A stretch of 64,000 nucleotides of DNA from Campylobacter volucris (GTDB lineage Bacteria; Campylobacterota; Campylobacteria; Campylobacterales; Campylobacteraceae), in the NCBI RefSeq assembly GCF_008245045.1, contig NZ_CP043428.1:310001-374000 (forward strand). The letters are read 5' to 3'. The translations under genes and the position numbers were made by a program. The notes under the pieces were generated by a model. That model saw nothing but the letters and a program-made list of their open reading frames with translations. It was not told the DNA's origin and did no database searches. Positions 25,758-34,677 of the stretch are shown here, piece after piece. Positions within the stretch are counted from its first letter, which is position 1. Each line of letters opens with the position of its first letter.

Positions 25758-26872
25758 AAGCTTATATTTATATAGAAAATGATGTTTTTTTAACTGCTAG
25801 AGCTTTTGGTGCAAGTGGGACTTTTTTTGGGGAATTAGTTTTTAATACTTCTTTAACAGGTTATCAAGAAATTATTTCTGATCCTTCATATGCAGGACAA
25901 TTTATAGTTTTTTCTATGCCTGAAATTGGCATAGTGGGTGTAAATGATGATGATAATGAAAGTAAACACATTCATGCTAGTGGGATAATTATTAGACAAT
26001 TGAATGATTATTATTCTAATTTTAGAGCAAAAGAAGATTTAAATTCTTATTTAAAACACCATGGAAAAATAGGGCTTTGTGAAATAGATACTAGATTTTT
26101 AGTAAAAATAATTAGAGATAATGGAAATTTAAGAGCTGTTATATCTACTGAAATTAAAGACAAAGAAGAGCTTAAAAAAATGCTAAATTCAAGTGCTAAA
26201 ATTGATGAGGTAAATTATGTAGCACAAGTGAGCACAAAAACTTCTTATAATCATAAAAAAGGTTCCTGGGATCATAGCAGCAAGACTTTTAAAAATTTAA
26301 CAAAGACAGATAAAACAGTTGCTGTTATTGATTATGGTGTGAAAGAAAATATACTTAATGAGCTTGTAAGTGTTGGTTTAAAAGTACAAGTATTTCCATA
26401 TAATGTAAAAGCTAAAGAATTAATAGATCTTTATGAAAAAGGATTAATTCATGGCGTGTTTTTATCTAATGGTCCAGGAGAGCCAAAAATATTAAAAGAA
26501 GAAATTGCTCAAATAAAACAACTCATCCAAGCAAAAATTCCTATGTTAGGGATTTGTTTAGGCCATCAGTTATTGAGTAATGCCTTTGGATATGAAACTT
26601 ATAAGATGAAATTTGGCCAACATGGTGCAAATCATCCTGTGATTAATCTTACTAATAATACAGTTGAAATTACTGCTCAAAATCATAATTACAATGTCCC
26701 TGAGGAAATTGCAAAAGTAGCAGTTATAACTCATAGGAATTTATTTGGAGACAATGTAGAGGGTGTAAAATATAAAGAATATCCTATCATTTCTGTACAA
26801 CATCATCCAGAAAGTTCCTCAGGACCACACGAAAGTAAGTATATTTTTAAAGAATTTTTAGAGCTTTTGTGA
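25754..26872 (+). CDS. carA: Carbamoyl-phosphate synthase small subunit
   Basis: CarA is the glutaminase subunit supplying ammonia to CarB for carbamoyl phosphate, used in arginine and pyrimidine synthesis. The 372-residue product has an N-terminal domain (GELVFNTSLTGYQEIISDPSYAGQ) and a class I amidotransferase domain. The nucleophile is in MLGICLGHQLLSNAFG, and histidine and glutamate are in SVQHHPESSSGPHESKYIF. Its start overlaps the DUF507 stop and its stop overlaps the start of the next gene (GTGA). carB is not in the window. Confidence 0.97.
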   Translation: MKAYIYIENDVFLTARAFGASGTFFGELVFNTSLTGYQEIISDPSYAGQFIVFSMPEIGIVGVNDDDNESKHIHASGIIIRQLNDYYSNFRAKEDLNSYLKHHGKIGLCEIDTRFLVKIIRDNGNLRAVISTEIKDKEELKKMLNSSAKIDEVNYVAQVSTKTSYNHKKGSWDHSSKTFKNLTKTDKTVAVIDYGVKENILNELVSVGLKVQVFPYNVKAKELIDLYEKGLIHGVFLSNGPGEPKILKEEIAQIKQLIQAKIPMLGICLGHQLLSNAFGYETYKMKFGQHGANHPVINLTNNTVEITAQNHNYNVPEEIAKVAVITHRNLFGDNVEGVKYKEYPIISVQHHPESSSGPHESKYIFKEFLELL

Positions 26873-27531
26873 ATTTAGATTTTATCGCATTAATTAGCAT
26901 TGCATTTCTTTCTAGTTTTGGACATTGTTATGGAATGTGTGGAGGATTTATTTTAGCTTTTAATCAACTTGCAAAAAATATTAAATTTCCATTTTTTTTA
27001 TTAATTCTTTCTTATCATTTAACAAGAGTAGTTGCTTATATTTGTTTGGGTATTTTTTTTGGATATTTTGCAAAATTATTTTCTTTTAGCGAATTTGCAA
27101 AGGCTATGATGTTGTTTTGTATTGGTATTTTTATGATAATTCTTGCTTTTGCTCTTATTTTTAGGGGAAAATTATTAGCTTTTTTTGAAAATTCTTTTAT
27201 TTTTGATTGTATGATTAAAACCAATATGCAAAAACTTTTTCGACAAAAATCCATAAAAAGTTCTTTGATTTTAGGATTTTTAAATGGCTTTGTGCCTTGT
27301 GGCTTGGTTTATTTTTATATAGCTTTTGGAATGAGTTTGCAAAGCATATATTATTCTGTTTTAATAATGCTTCTTTTTGGTATAGCTACTTTACCAGGGA
27401 TGATTTTTCTTGCATATTTTAGTAAAACTTTAAATGATAAATTTCAAAAGATTGGATCTTTTGTATCTTATGTATTGATGCTATGCTATGGTGTGAATTT
27501 TGCTTATACAGGCTTTATTTTAACAGCATAA
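26869..27531 (+). CDS. TauE/DsbD-like six-helix membrane protein upstream of cbb3 oxidase
   Basis: The 220-residue integral membrane protein has about six helices and two cysteine motifs: SSFGHCYGMCGGFILAF in the first helix and GFLNGFVPCGLVYFY later. These belong to the 'sulfite exporter TauE/SafE / DsbD transmembrane' group whose members often sit by ccoNOQP or copper genes. A role in copper or thiol delivery during cbb3 assembly is inference from position. It begins with GTG 26869 overlapping the carA stop (GTGA), with no strong ribosome site, implying coupling. A promoter for ccoN lies downstream. Confidence 0.75.
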   Translation: MNLDFIALISIAFLSSFGHCYGMCGGFILAFNQLAKNIKFPFFLLILSYHLTRVVAYICLGIFFGYFAKLFSFSEFAKAMMLFCIGIFMIILAFALIFRGKLLAFFENSFIFDCMIKTNMQKLFRQKSIKSSLILGFLNGFVPCGLVYFYIAFGMSLQSIYYSVLIMLLFGIATLPGMIFLAYFSKTLNDKFQKIGSFVSYVLMLCYGVNFAYTGFILTA

Positions 27532-27607
27532 TTTTTGATAATTATTTCCAATATTAACCAAGTGTTAAGAAAATCAATTTTTAAGCTAAAAAAGATATTA
27601 ATTGTCA

Positions 27608-27613
27608 TATAAT
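27608..27613 (+). promoter_or_regulatory. -10 box of the ccoNOQP operon
   Basis: A perfect TATAAT about 43 bases before the ccoN start, in the 124-base gap after the TauE-like gene. T-rich runs lie upstream as in Campylobacter sigma-70 promoters. Confidence 0.65.
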
Positions 27614-27655
27614 AAAACAATTGCTTTATTGCAGAAAAAAAATTAAGGAGAGGAA

Positions 27656-29122
27656 ATGCACCCAGGAAATGCATTAAACTATGACTATACGGTTGCTAAA
27701 TATTTTATGTTTGCTACCTTATTGTTTGGTATTATTGGTATGGCCATTGGGACGCTAATAGCTTTTCAAATGGCATACCCAGACTTAAATTACTTAGCTG
27801 GTGAGTATGGTACTTTTTCAAGACTTAGACCATTACATACTTCAGGTGTGATTTTTGGTTTTATGCTTTCAGGAATTTGGGCAACTTGGTATTATATTGG
27901 TCAACGCGTGCTAAAAGTAAGCATGGCTGAATCAAGCTTTTTGATGTTTATTGGAAAATTGCATTTTTGGCTTTATATGATAACTATGATTTTAGCAGTT
28001 GTGACTTTATTTGCAGGCGTGAGCACTTCAAAAGAATATGCTGAACTTGAATGGCCTTTGGATATATTGGTAGTTTTGGTTTGGGTTTTATGGGGTGTAA
28101 GCATTTTTGGTCTTATTGGAATTCGTAGGGAAAAAACATTATATGTTTCATTGTGGTATTATATAGCTACATTCTTAGGTATAGCAATGCTTTATTTATT
28201 TAACAATATGGCAGTACCTACTTATTTTGTAACTGGAATGGGTGATTGGTGGCATAGTGTTTCTATGTATGCAGGGACAAATGATGCATTAGTGCAATGG
28301 TGGTATGGACATAATGCGGTTGCGTTTGTATTTACTGTAGGTATTATTGCTCAAATTTATTATTTTTTACCAAAAGAAAGTGGCCAGCCAATTTTCTCTT
28401 ATAAATTATCTTTATTTGCATTTTGGGGATTAATGTTTGTTTATTTATGGGCTGGTGGGCACCATTTGATTTATTCTACAGTTCCTGATTGGATGCAAAC
28501 TATGGGTTCAGTATTTTCTATAGTATTGATTTTACCTTCTTGGGGTTCAGCGATTAATATTTTACTTACCATGAAAGGTGAGTGGAGTCAGCTTCGTGAG
28601 AGTCCATTGATTAAATTTATGATTTTAGCATCAACATTTTATATGTTCTCGACTTTAGAAGGTCCTATTCTTTCTATTAAATCAGTTAATGCTTTAGCAC
28701 ACTTTACAGATTGGATTCCAGGACATGTTCATGATGGAACACTTGGTTGGGTTGGCTTTATGACTATGGCTGCACTTTATCATATGGTTCCTAGAATGTT
28801 CAAAAGAGAACTTTATAGTAAATCATTAATGGAAGCTCAATTTTGGATTCAAACTACAGGTATAGTGCTTTATTTTAGTTCAATGTGGATAGCAGGTATC
28901 ACTCAAGGTATGATGTGGAGAGCTACTGATGAGTATGGTAATTTATTATATACCTTTATTGACACAGTTGAAGCTATTGTTCCATATTATTGGATTAGAG
29001 CTGTGGGTGGATTATTATATTTAATAGGATTTTTCATGTTTGTTTATAATATTTATAAATCAATTTCAGTGGGTAGAGTGCTTGATAAAGAACCAAAAAG
29101 TGCCTCACCTATGGCAGCATAA
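27656..29122 (+). CDS. ccoN: cbb3-type cytochrome c oxidase subunit I
   Basis: The catalytic heme-copper subunit of the high-affinity oxidase that lets a microaerophile respire at low oxygen. The 488-residue product has about 12 membrane helices. Histidine ligands are evident: RPLHTSGVIFGF (low-spin heme), WWYGHNAVAFVF (CuB), AGGHHLIYSTVPDW (CuB) and DWIPGHVHDGTLGWVGF (high-spin and low-spin hemes). The start has AAGGAGAGG 4 bases upstream. ccoO follows after 11 bases with the same ribosome site type. Length is normal for ccoN. Confidence 0.97.
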   Translation: MHPGNALNYDYTVAKYFMFATLLFGIIGMAIGTLIAFQMAYPDLNYLAGEYGTFSRLRPLHTSGVIFGFMLSGIWATWYYIGQRVLKVSMAESSFLMFIGKLHFWLYMITMILAVVTLFAGVSTSKEYAELEWPLDILVVLVWVLWGVSIFGLIGIRREKTLYVSLWYYIATFLGIAMLYLFNNMAVPTYFVTGMGDWWHSVSMYAGTNDALVQWWYGHNAVAFVFTVGIIAQIYYFLPKESGQPIFSYKLSLFAFWGLMFVYLWAGGHHLIYSTVPDWMQTMGSVFSIVLILPSWGSAINILLTMKGEWSQLRESPLIKFMILASTFYMFSTLEGPILSIKSVNALAHFTDWIPGHVHDGTLGWVGFMTMAALYHMVPRMFKRELYSKSLMEAQFWIQTTGIVLYFSSMWIAGITQGMMWRATDEYGNLLYTFIDTVEAIVPYYWIRAVGGLLYLIGFFMFVYNIYKSISVGRVLDKEPKSASPMAA

Positions 29123-29133
29123 GGAGAGAAGAT

Positions 29134-29799
29134 ATGTTTAGTTGGTTAGAAAAAAATCCATTCTTTTTTGCTGTAGCAGTATTTGTAGTTATTGCTTATG
29201 CTGGAATTGTAGAAATTTTGCCAGACTTTGCACAAAATGCAAGACCTATTGAAGGTAAAAAACCTTATACAGTTTTACAATTAGCAGGTCGTAATGCATA
29301 TATCAAAGAAAGCTGTAATGCTTGCCATTCGCAATTAATTCGTCCATTTAAATCCGAAACAGATCGTTATGGTATGTATTCAATTAGTGGAGAATATGCA
29401 TATGATAGACCATTTTTATGGGGATCAAAAAGAACAGGACCTGATTTATTGCGTGTAGGAAACTTTAGAACTACAGATTGGCATGAAAATCATATGTGGG
29501 ATCCAGTTTCAGTTGTCCCTGGTTCTATAATGCCAGCTTATAAACATATGTTTAGTAAAAATGCAAATATACAAACAGCATATGCAGAAGCTCTAACGGT
29601 TAAAAAAGTATTTAATGTTCCTTATGATGTAGAAAATGGAACTAAACTTGGAACTTGGGAAGAAGCACAAGCTGAAGTGATGGCTGAAGCTAAAACTATA
29701 GTTGATCAAATGAAAAATCAAGATGTTAAAGATGCATTTGCAAGAGGTGAGATTAAAGAAATTGTTGCATTGATTGCATATCTTAATAGCTTGAAGTAA
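29134..29799 (+). CDS. ccoO: cbb3-type cytochrome c oxidase subunit II (monoheme c)
   Basis: The 221-residue subunit has one N-terminal membrane anchor (NPFFFAVAVFVVIAYAGIVEIL) and one periplasmic heme c site CNACH within YIKESCNACHSQLIRPF. The Met ligand is probably in PGSIMPAYKHMF. Downstream, RYGMYSISGEYAYDRPFLWGSKRTGPDLLRVG is the conserved CcoO block. It passes electrons from CcoP toward CcoN. It is co-transcribed with ccoN and ccoQ at gaps of 11 and 8 bases. Confidence 0.97.
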   Translation: MFSWLEKNPFFFAVAVFVVIAYAGIVEILPDFAQNARPIEGKKPYTVLQLAGRNAYIKESCNACHSQLIRPFKSETDRYGMYSISGEYAYDRPFLWGSKRTGPDLLRVGNFRTTDWHENHMWDPVSVVPGSIMPAYKHMFSKNANIQTAYAEALTVKKVFNVPYDVENGTKLGTWEEAQAEVMAEAKTIVDQMKNQDVKDAFARGEIKEIVALIAYLNSLK

Positions 29800-29807
29800 G
29801 GCAAAGT

Positions 29808-30011
29808 ATGAATTTAGAACTAATAAGAGAATTACAAGCTTATGGTTTTTTTGCACTTGTAGTATTTTTGGTAGTTGTTTTATATTCTTATTGGTTTCAT
29901 TTATATAAATCTGAAAAAACAGGTAGAAGAAACTATGAGCAATACGCTGATTTAGCTTTAAATGATGAAATCAGCGATCGCGTTTTAGAGCAAAATAAAA
30001 GGAGTGCTTAA
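29808..30011 (+). CDS. ccoQ: cbb3 oxidase small subunit CcoQ
   Basis: The 67-residue protein has a single membrane helix (YGFFALVVFLVVVLYSYWFHLY) and a charged C-terminus (KSEKTGRRNYEQYADLALNDE), typical of CcoQ/FixQ, which stabilises the oxidase complex. It lies between ccoO and ccoP; its stop shares one base with the ccoP start (TAATG). Confidence 0.92.
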   Translation: MNLELIRELQAYGFFALVVFLVVVLYSYWFHLYKSEKTGRRNYEQYADLALNDEISDRVLEQNKRSA

Positions 30012-30889
30012 TGCAATGGTTAAATTTAGAAGATAATGTAAATTTATTATCTTTTATTGGTGCAATTTTAATCATTTTAATCACACTTTTTGTGGTTGGA
30101 AGATTATTTAAAAGTATGAAAAGTGAAAAAAGCGAAGGTGAGTTAAGTGAGCATAATTGGGATGGCATAGGAGAATTTAAAAACCCTGTGCCACTTGGAT
30201 GGGCTGTAGTGTTTTTCTTAGCTATAGTATGGTGTATTTGGTATTTTCTTTGGGGATATCCTTTAAATAGTTATTCTCAAATAGGTGAGTATAATAAAGA
30301 AGTTCAAGCGCATAATGAAAAATTTGCTCAAAAATTTGCAAATTTAAGTGCTAGCGATAAAAAAGAAATGGGTAAAAATATTTTCTTAGTGCAATGTTCA
30401 GCATGCCATGGAATCACAGGAGATGGCATTAATGGAAAAGCTCAAAATCTTACTATTTGGGGTTCAGAAGAAGGACTTATAGATGTTATTACTAAAGGCT
30501 CTAAAGGTTTAAATTATCCAATGGGAGAAATGCTAGGTGCTGCTGATAATGGCATAGAAGAAGCTGATATCCCAGCTATTGCAGCTTATGTTGCTTCTGA
30601 AATTTCAGCTATTAAAAAAACAGATAATCCTCAGCTTGTAGCAAAAGGAAAAGAACTTTTTGCAACTTGTGCAGCTTGTCATGGTGAAAATGGCACAGGA
30701 ATGCTTGATGGACAATTGGTTGCTCCAGATCTTACAAAATATGGTAGTGCTAGTTTTGTTGTAGATGTGTTAAATCGTGGTAAAGCAGGAAATATAGGCC
30801 AAATGCCTCATTTTAATAATGGTATATTAAATGAATTACAAAAAGAAGCAGTTGGCGAATATGTAATTTCTCTTTCAAGGGGTGAGTAA
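30011..30889 (+). CDS. ccoP: cbb3-type cytochrome c oxidase subunit III (diheme c)
   Basis: The 292-residue electron-entry subunit has two N-terminal membrane helices (FIGAILIILITLFVVGRLF and WAVVFFLAIVWCIWYFLWGYP). Two cytochrome c domains follow, with heme sites CSACHG (about residue 130) and CAACHG (about residue 220). The GWAVVFF...WYFLWGYPLNSYSQIGEYN block is characteristic of CcoP. Start and stop each overlap the neighbouring genes by one base (TAATG), so expression is tightly coupled. Confidence 0.97.
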   Translation: MQWLNLEDNVNLLSFIGAILIILITLFVVGRLFKSMKSEKSEGELSEHNWDGIGEFKNPVPLGWAVVFFLAIVWCIWYFLWGYPLNSYSQIGEYNKEVQAHNEKFAQKFANLSASDKKEMGKNIFLVQCSACHGITGDGINGKAQNLTIWGSEEGLIDVITKGSKGLNYPMGEMLGAADNGIEEADIPAIAAYVASEISAIKKTDNPQLVAKGKELFATCAACHGENGTGMLDGQLVAPDLTKYGSASFVVDVLNRGKAGNIGQMPHFNNGILNELQKEAVGEYVISLSRGE

Positions 30890-31101
30890 TGGAAAATTCA
30901 AATAGATGTGTGTTTTCACTTTCTGGAGTTAGCGGTATGCTTGTTGCAACTGTATTGTTACTAACAATTTTAGCCGCTTTAACAGTTTGGGGACTTAGAA
31001 CGCAGCAAGAAGTAATGCAAAAGCCTTATAAACTAGAAAATGCAAGTGAAATCAAAATGTTTAACTCTAAAGAAGCAGATCATATTATTATAAAGGAATA
31101 A
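30889..31101 (+). CDS. DUF4006 family small membrane protein of the cco operon
   Basis: A 70-residue protein with one membrane helix (SGMLVATVLLLTILAALTVWGL) and a short polar tail. It corresponds to the small DUF4006 proteins found directly after ccoP in epsilonproteobacteria. It is fused to the operon by a one-base overlap with ccoP. Function is not established; assembly or stability of the cbb3 oxidase is the natural guess. Confidence 0.8.
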   Translation: MENSNRCVFSLSGVSGMLVATVLLLTILAALTVWGLRTQQEVMQKPYKLENASEIKMFNSKEADHIIIKE

Positions 31102-31103
31102 TT

Positions 31104-31205
31104 ATGGTTAAAGTTGTAGAATATCTAATTATCGCTGGTTTAATTGTAGCAGCTGCCATTACAGCTTGGTCAGTTTTAACTGCGAACAATTTACATATAG
31201 GATGA
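31104..31205 (+). CDS. 33-residue membrane microprotein in the cco operon
   Basis: ATG 31104 is preceded by AAAGGAAT and opens a 33-codon frame, MVKVVEYLIIAGLIVAAAI followed by TAWSVLTANNLHIG. Almost all of it is one hydrophobic helix. It starts 2 bases after the DUF4006 stop and its stop overlaps the next start (ATGA at 31202-31205), so it fits the tight spacing of the operon perfectly. A good ribosome site, perfect junctions and a transmembrane profile argue for a real gene below usual length cut-offs. It resembles an extra single-helix oxidase subunit in size, but I cannot name a family. Confidence 0.75.
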   Translation: MVKVVEYLIIAGLIVAAAITAWSVLTANNLHIG

Positions 31206-31777
31206 AAACTATATTAAAAGGCGGTATTTTTACCGCCATTTTTATGTTTTTTATGAATTTTTCTTATGCTGAGATTTTGCTAAATGATGGTGTGTTAAAT
31301 CAAGCTATCGAGCAAAATATCACTACCACTTCTAAACAAATCAAAGAGCTTACAGGTGTTGATATAGCACTAGCTTTAAGCGATAAAAAAAGTTTTGAAG
31401 AACTTAGATCTTATGAGCATAATTTGACTAGTCCTTATATTTTATTGGTTTTTTCTAAAGCATCTCATAGGGTTGATATTTTTTCAAGTGAAGATGCTGC
31501 GAATTTTTTTGATAAAGAAAAAACTTTAAGTCCTTACCCTGAAAAAGGAACAATCTTACCAATTCTTGCAAATCCTAAACAAAAAGATATATATAATGCA
31601 GCTATTTTAAATGGATATGCAGATATTGCTGATCAAGTTGCAAGCTATTTTAATATACAGCCATTTTATGGAAATTCAAATAGAGATACTCTAAATATTA
31701 TGCGAATTTTAATTTATGGTTTTATTTGTATAGCTATTTTAATGCTAGTGCAAAGAAAACTAAAAAGGAAAAAATAA
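31202..31777 (+). CDS. Membrane-anchored TPM-domain-like protein
   Basis: Start ATG 31202 overlaps the microprotein stop. The 191-residue product has a signal sequence (MKTILKGGIFTAIFMFFMNFSYAEIL) and a periplasmic domain with ITTTSKQIKELTGVDIALALSDKKSFEEL, which resembles the TPM (DUF477) fold. A C-terminal membrane helix follows (IMRILIYGFICIAILMLV) with a basic tail. TPM proteins elsewhere assist membrane-complex repair or assembly. Its place inside the cco cluster suggests a role in cbb3 biogenesis, which is inference. Confidence 0.65.
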   Translation: MKTILKGGIFTAIFMFFMNFSYAEILLNDGVLNQAIEQNITTTSKQIKELTGVDIALALSDKKSFEELRSYEHNLTSPYILLVFSKASHRVDIFSSEDAANFFDKEKTLSPYPEKGTILPILANPKQKDIYNAAILNGYADIADQVASYFNIQPFYGNSNRDTLNIMRILIYGFICIAILMLVQRKLKRKK

Positions 31778-31780
31778 TCA

Positions 31781-32290
31781 ATGGAAAATAAAAAAACATT
31801 TTGGCCTTATGGAATTTTAATATCTATTATATTAATTGTGATTGCTTGTATTGTTACTATTTACATAGCAAGTAAAGCTCCAGTTTATGATGATAATTTT
31901 TATTTTGATACTTATGAAAATGTAGATAGAAATTATAATGAAATTCAAAAAAGACAAAAGCAATTTGATGAAAATTTCAAACTAAGCTTGGATAATGAAA
32001 GTTTTGAAGATCAAAACAAAATAATATATTTAATAAATGATGGAAAAAATTCACTTAAGATTAATGTAGAAAATTTTAAAAATTATGATTTAAATCAACT
32101 TCAAATTCAAGCCTTGCTTACTCGTCCTCATACTAATGAGATGGATCAAAAATTAGAAGCGATAGTGGTAAATTCTTCTTTGGTTTTTGATTTTAATATT
32201 AGCGAAAAAGGAGTTTGGAAACTTCTTATTAAAATCACGCAAAATGAAGAGAGTATAGGTTTTTTTGAATTTTTTATAAAAACTAAATGA
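31781..32290 (+). CDS. FixH/CcoH-like cbb3 oxidase assembly protein
   Basis: The 169-residue protein has one N-terminal helix (WPYGILISIILIVIACIVTIYIASKAPVYDDNFY) followed by a periplasmic beta domain (INVENFKNYDLNQLQIQALLTRPHTNEMDQKL). The anchor plus 'AxxPVYDDNFY' and the later 'TRPHTNEMD' are the pattern of FixH/CcoH-type proteins required to assemble cbb3 oxidase. It closes the cco cluster; its stop overlaps the addB start (ATGA), so the operon may extend into the recombination genes. Confidence 0.8.
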   Translation: MENKKTFWPYGILISIILIVIACIVTIYIASKAPVYDDNFYFDTYENVDRNYNEIQKRQKQFDENFKLSLDNESFEDQNKIIYLINDGKNSLKINVENFKNYDLNQLQIQALLTRPHTNEMDQKLEAIVVNSSLVFDFNISEKGVWKLLIKITQNEESIGFFEFFIKTK

Positions 32291-34677
32291 AACTTTTTGT
32301 TTTTAGCTCATCAAGAGCTATAAGAAAATATTATGAAGTAAAATTACAAGATAATGCATTAATCGATCAAGCTATAAATATAGCTGATTTTATGGAGAAA
32401 ATCATCTTTTCTCCGTATTTAAAAGCTACTCATTATGAATGTTTGCTTTTAATGAGACAAGCTTGCAAGATGACTAAAAATTTAGAACAAGAATTAAAAA
32501 TTCCTAGTAATTTTTTTGCTTTTTTAAAAAATAATTCTTATTTGTTTAGTTTTTTCAAAGAGCTAAGCTTAGAAAGAAAAGATATTGCTAGTTTATATTG
32601 TGCTGATACTTACGCACAATATGATGAGCATTTGCAAATTTTAGATGAGCTTTTTAAAAATTATTTAACTCTTTTAAAAGAGCAAAAATTATACGATGAA
32701 ATTTCTTTACCTTTTGATTATGAGATTAATATTAATTTTTTAAAAAATTATGATGAAATAATCTTTGATTTTCAAGGATTTTTAAGTGGTTTTGAACTTG
32801 AAATTTTATCTAAATTAAAAGATTTAATTCCTTTAAAAATTCAATTTTCATGTTCTAAATTTAATAAAGATTTTTTAGATAATGTAAAAATATTTGAAAA
32901 TGTAAATTTTAAAGAAAATTATCATTATTTATACGATTTAAATTCTCACCAAATTTTAAAAGAGCAATCTTTTGGCAGTAAAGCTTTGGTTTCTTATAAA
33001 AGTTTTCATTTAAGATCTTTACAAGCTGCTTTTGTTTTTGAAAAAATCAATACTTTTTTAAAAGAAGGAATAAAAGCAAAAGATATCGTTGTTATTACTC
33101 CAGATGAAAATTTTACACAAATTTTAAAACTTTTTGATAAAAACAATATGCTAAATTTTGCAAGTGGTTTAAGTATCAAAAATACTCTTTTTTATCATAA
33201 ATTAAAAGCTTTATATGATAGTGCTAAAGATGAAAAATATTCATACCAAACTTTAAATTTAGAAGAAGATGAGTATTTAAATTTGCACACTTGCAATCTA
33301 CATATTTTTCAAACTGAAGAACAATTTAGCCTATTTAAACAATCTTTTGATGAAATAATTGATTTTGCTTTTTTTGAAAATTGTATCAATGATTTGCTTA
33401 TAGATAATGAAGAAGAGCTTGTATATAAAATTCAAGAAGAATTAATTTTTATCAAAGAATTAATCAAAACCCATCAATTGACTTTTTGTCAAATTTTAGA
33501 GCTTTTTTTCATGCAAATTGATGGTATAAAATTAAGCAGTGTAGGTGGTGGAGAAGTTACTGTAATGGGGCTTTTAGAAAGTAGGGGGCTTAGCTTTGAT
33601 GGGGTGATTGTGGTGGATTTTAATGATGAATTTATTCCAAAAAGAGTTTCTAGTGAGCTTTTTTTAAACAATCAAATTCGTAAAAATTCAGGCCTTATCA
33701 CGCACACTCAAAGAGAAAATTTACAAAGGCATTATTATTATATGCTTTTAAGTAGGGCTAAATTTATAGCTATTTCTTGTGTAGAAAATGAAGATAAAAT
33801 CGCATCAAGATTTTTAAACGAGCTTGATTTTGATATTAGATTAGATCAAAAATATAGCCTTTTAGCTTATGCAAGATATTTTAAAACCCATAATAAAAAA
33901 TGCTCTTTTAATCTTAACCCAATTACTCATATAAAGGCTGAGCATGATTATTTTGCAAAGGATTTGTCTTTTTCAAGATTAAATCTTTTGATTAATTATG
34001 GTTTGGACTATTATTATAAATATATTATTGGATTAAAAGAACCAAAAAAATTAGATAATACTTTAAAAGCTAATGAATTTGGTGTTTTGATCCACAAAGC
34101 TTTGGAAATTTATTATAAAGAAAAGTCTAAAAATTATTTTGATTATAAAGTTTTTATGCAAGTAGTGAAAAATTTAAAAGAATACAATATAGATACATTA
34201 AATTTAGCTTTAATAGAAGCTATTTTTAAAGAATTTGAAATATTAGAAAATGAACATTTTGCTCAAGGTTATGTCGTAGAAAAATGTGAATTTATGCCTC
34301 CAAAAAAAGAATTTATCACAGATAATGGCGTAAAAATTTGTGCTATTGGTTATTTAGATAGACTTGATAATAATGGTCAAGAAAGAATGATTATAGATTA
34401 TAAAAGTGCAGATATAGATGATAAATCATACCAACTTGCTTTTTATAAATTTTTATTAGAAAATGATAATGGTATCAATAATACAAAAGCTTGTTTTTAT
34501 GATTTAAAAAATATCAACATAGTCTATGAAAATGCTAAAAATAAAAGCGTACAAGAGCTAAAAAATTTATTCAATGAGCTTTCAAAAGAGCCTTTAGAAA
34601 AAGAATTTTGCAATCAAAGTAATAAAAATACCTATAGCCCCTATACTATGCTTTATAAAAAGGAGTTTAAACTTTGA
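32287..34677 (+). CDS. addB: AddB-like helicase/nuclease subunit
   Basis: This 796-residue subunit partners AddA in double-strand-break resection. The N-terminus MKLFVFSSSRAIRKYYEVKL replaces a Walker A loop with a degenerate one, as in other epsilonproteobacterial AddB proteins, so it is probably not an active helicase. A UvrD-like C-terminal helicase remnant is present (VTVMGLLESRGLSFDGVIVVDFNDEFIP). The C-terminal 200 residues form a RecB-type PD-(D/E)XK nuclease (EFGVLIHKALEIYY, AIGYLDRLDNNG, MIIDYKSA, YQLAFYKFLL). Start overlaps the previous gene (ATGA) and the stop overlaps the addA start (TTGA). Confidence 0.88.
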   Translation: MKLFVFSSSRAIRKYYEVKLQDNALIDQAINIADFMEKIIFSPYLKATHYECLLLMRQACKMTKNLEQELKIPSNFFAFLKNNSYLFSFFKELSLERKDIASLYCADTYAQYDEHLQILDELFKNYLTLLKEQKLYDEISLPFDYEININFLKNYDEIIFDFQGFLSGFELEILSKLKDLIPLKIQFSCSKFNKDFLDNVKIFENVNFKENYHYLYDLNSHQILKEQSFGSKALVSYKSFHLRSLQAAFVFEKINTFLKEGIKAKDIVVITPDENFTQILKLFDKNNMLNFASGLSIKNTLFYHKLKALYDSAKDEKYSYQTLNLEEDEYLNLHTCNLHIFQTEEQFSLFKQSFDEIIDFAFFENCINDLLIDNEEELVYKIQEELIFIKELIKTHQLTFCQILELFFMQIDGIKLSSVGGGEVTVMGLLESRGLSFDGVIVVDFNDEFIPKRVSSELFLNNQIRKNSGLITHTQRENLQRHYYYMLLSRAKFIAISCVENEDKIASRFLNELDFDIRLDQKYSLLAYARYFKTHNKKCSFNLNPITHIKAEHDYFAKDLSFSRLNLLINYGLDYYYKYIIGLKEPKKLDNTLKANEFGVLIHKALEIYYKEKSKNYFDYKVFMQVVKNLKEYNIDTLNLALIEAIFKEFEILENEHFAQGYVVEKCEFMPPKKEFITDNGVKICAIGYLDRLDNNGQERMIIDYKSADIDDKSYQLAFYKFLLENDNGINNTKACFYDLKNINIVYENAKNKSVQELKNLFNELSKEPLEKEFCNQSNKNTYSPYTMLYKKEFKL

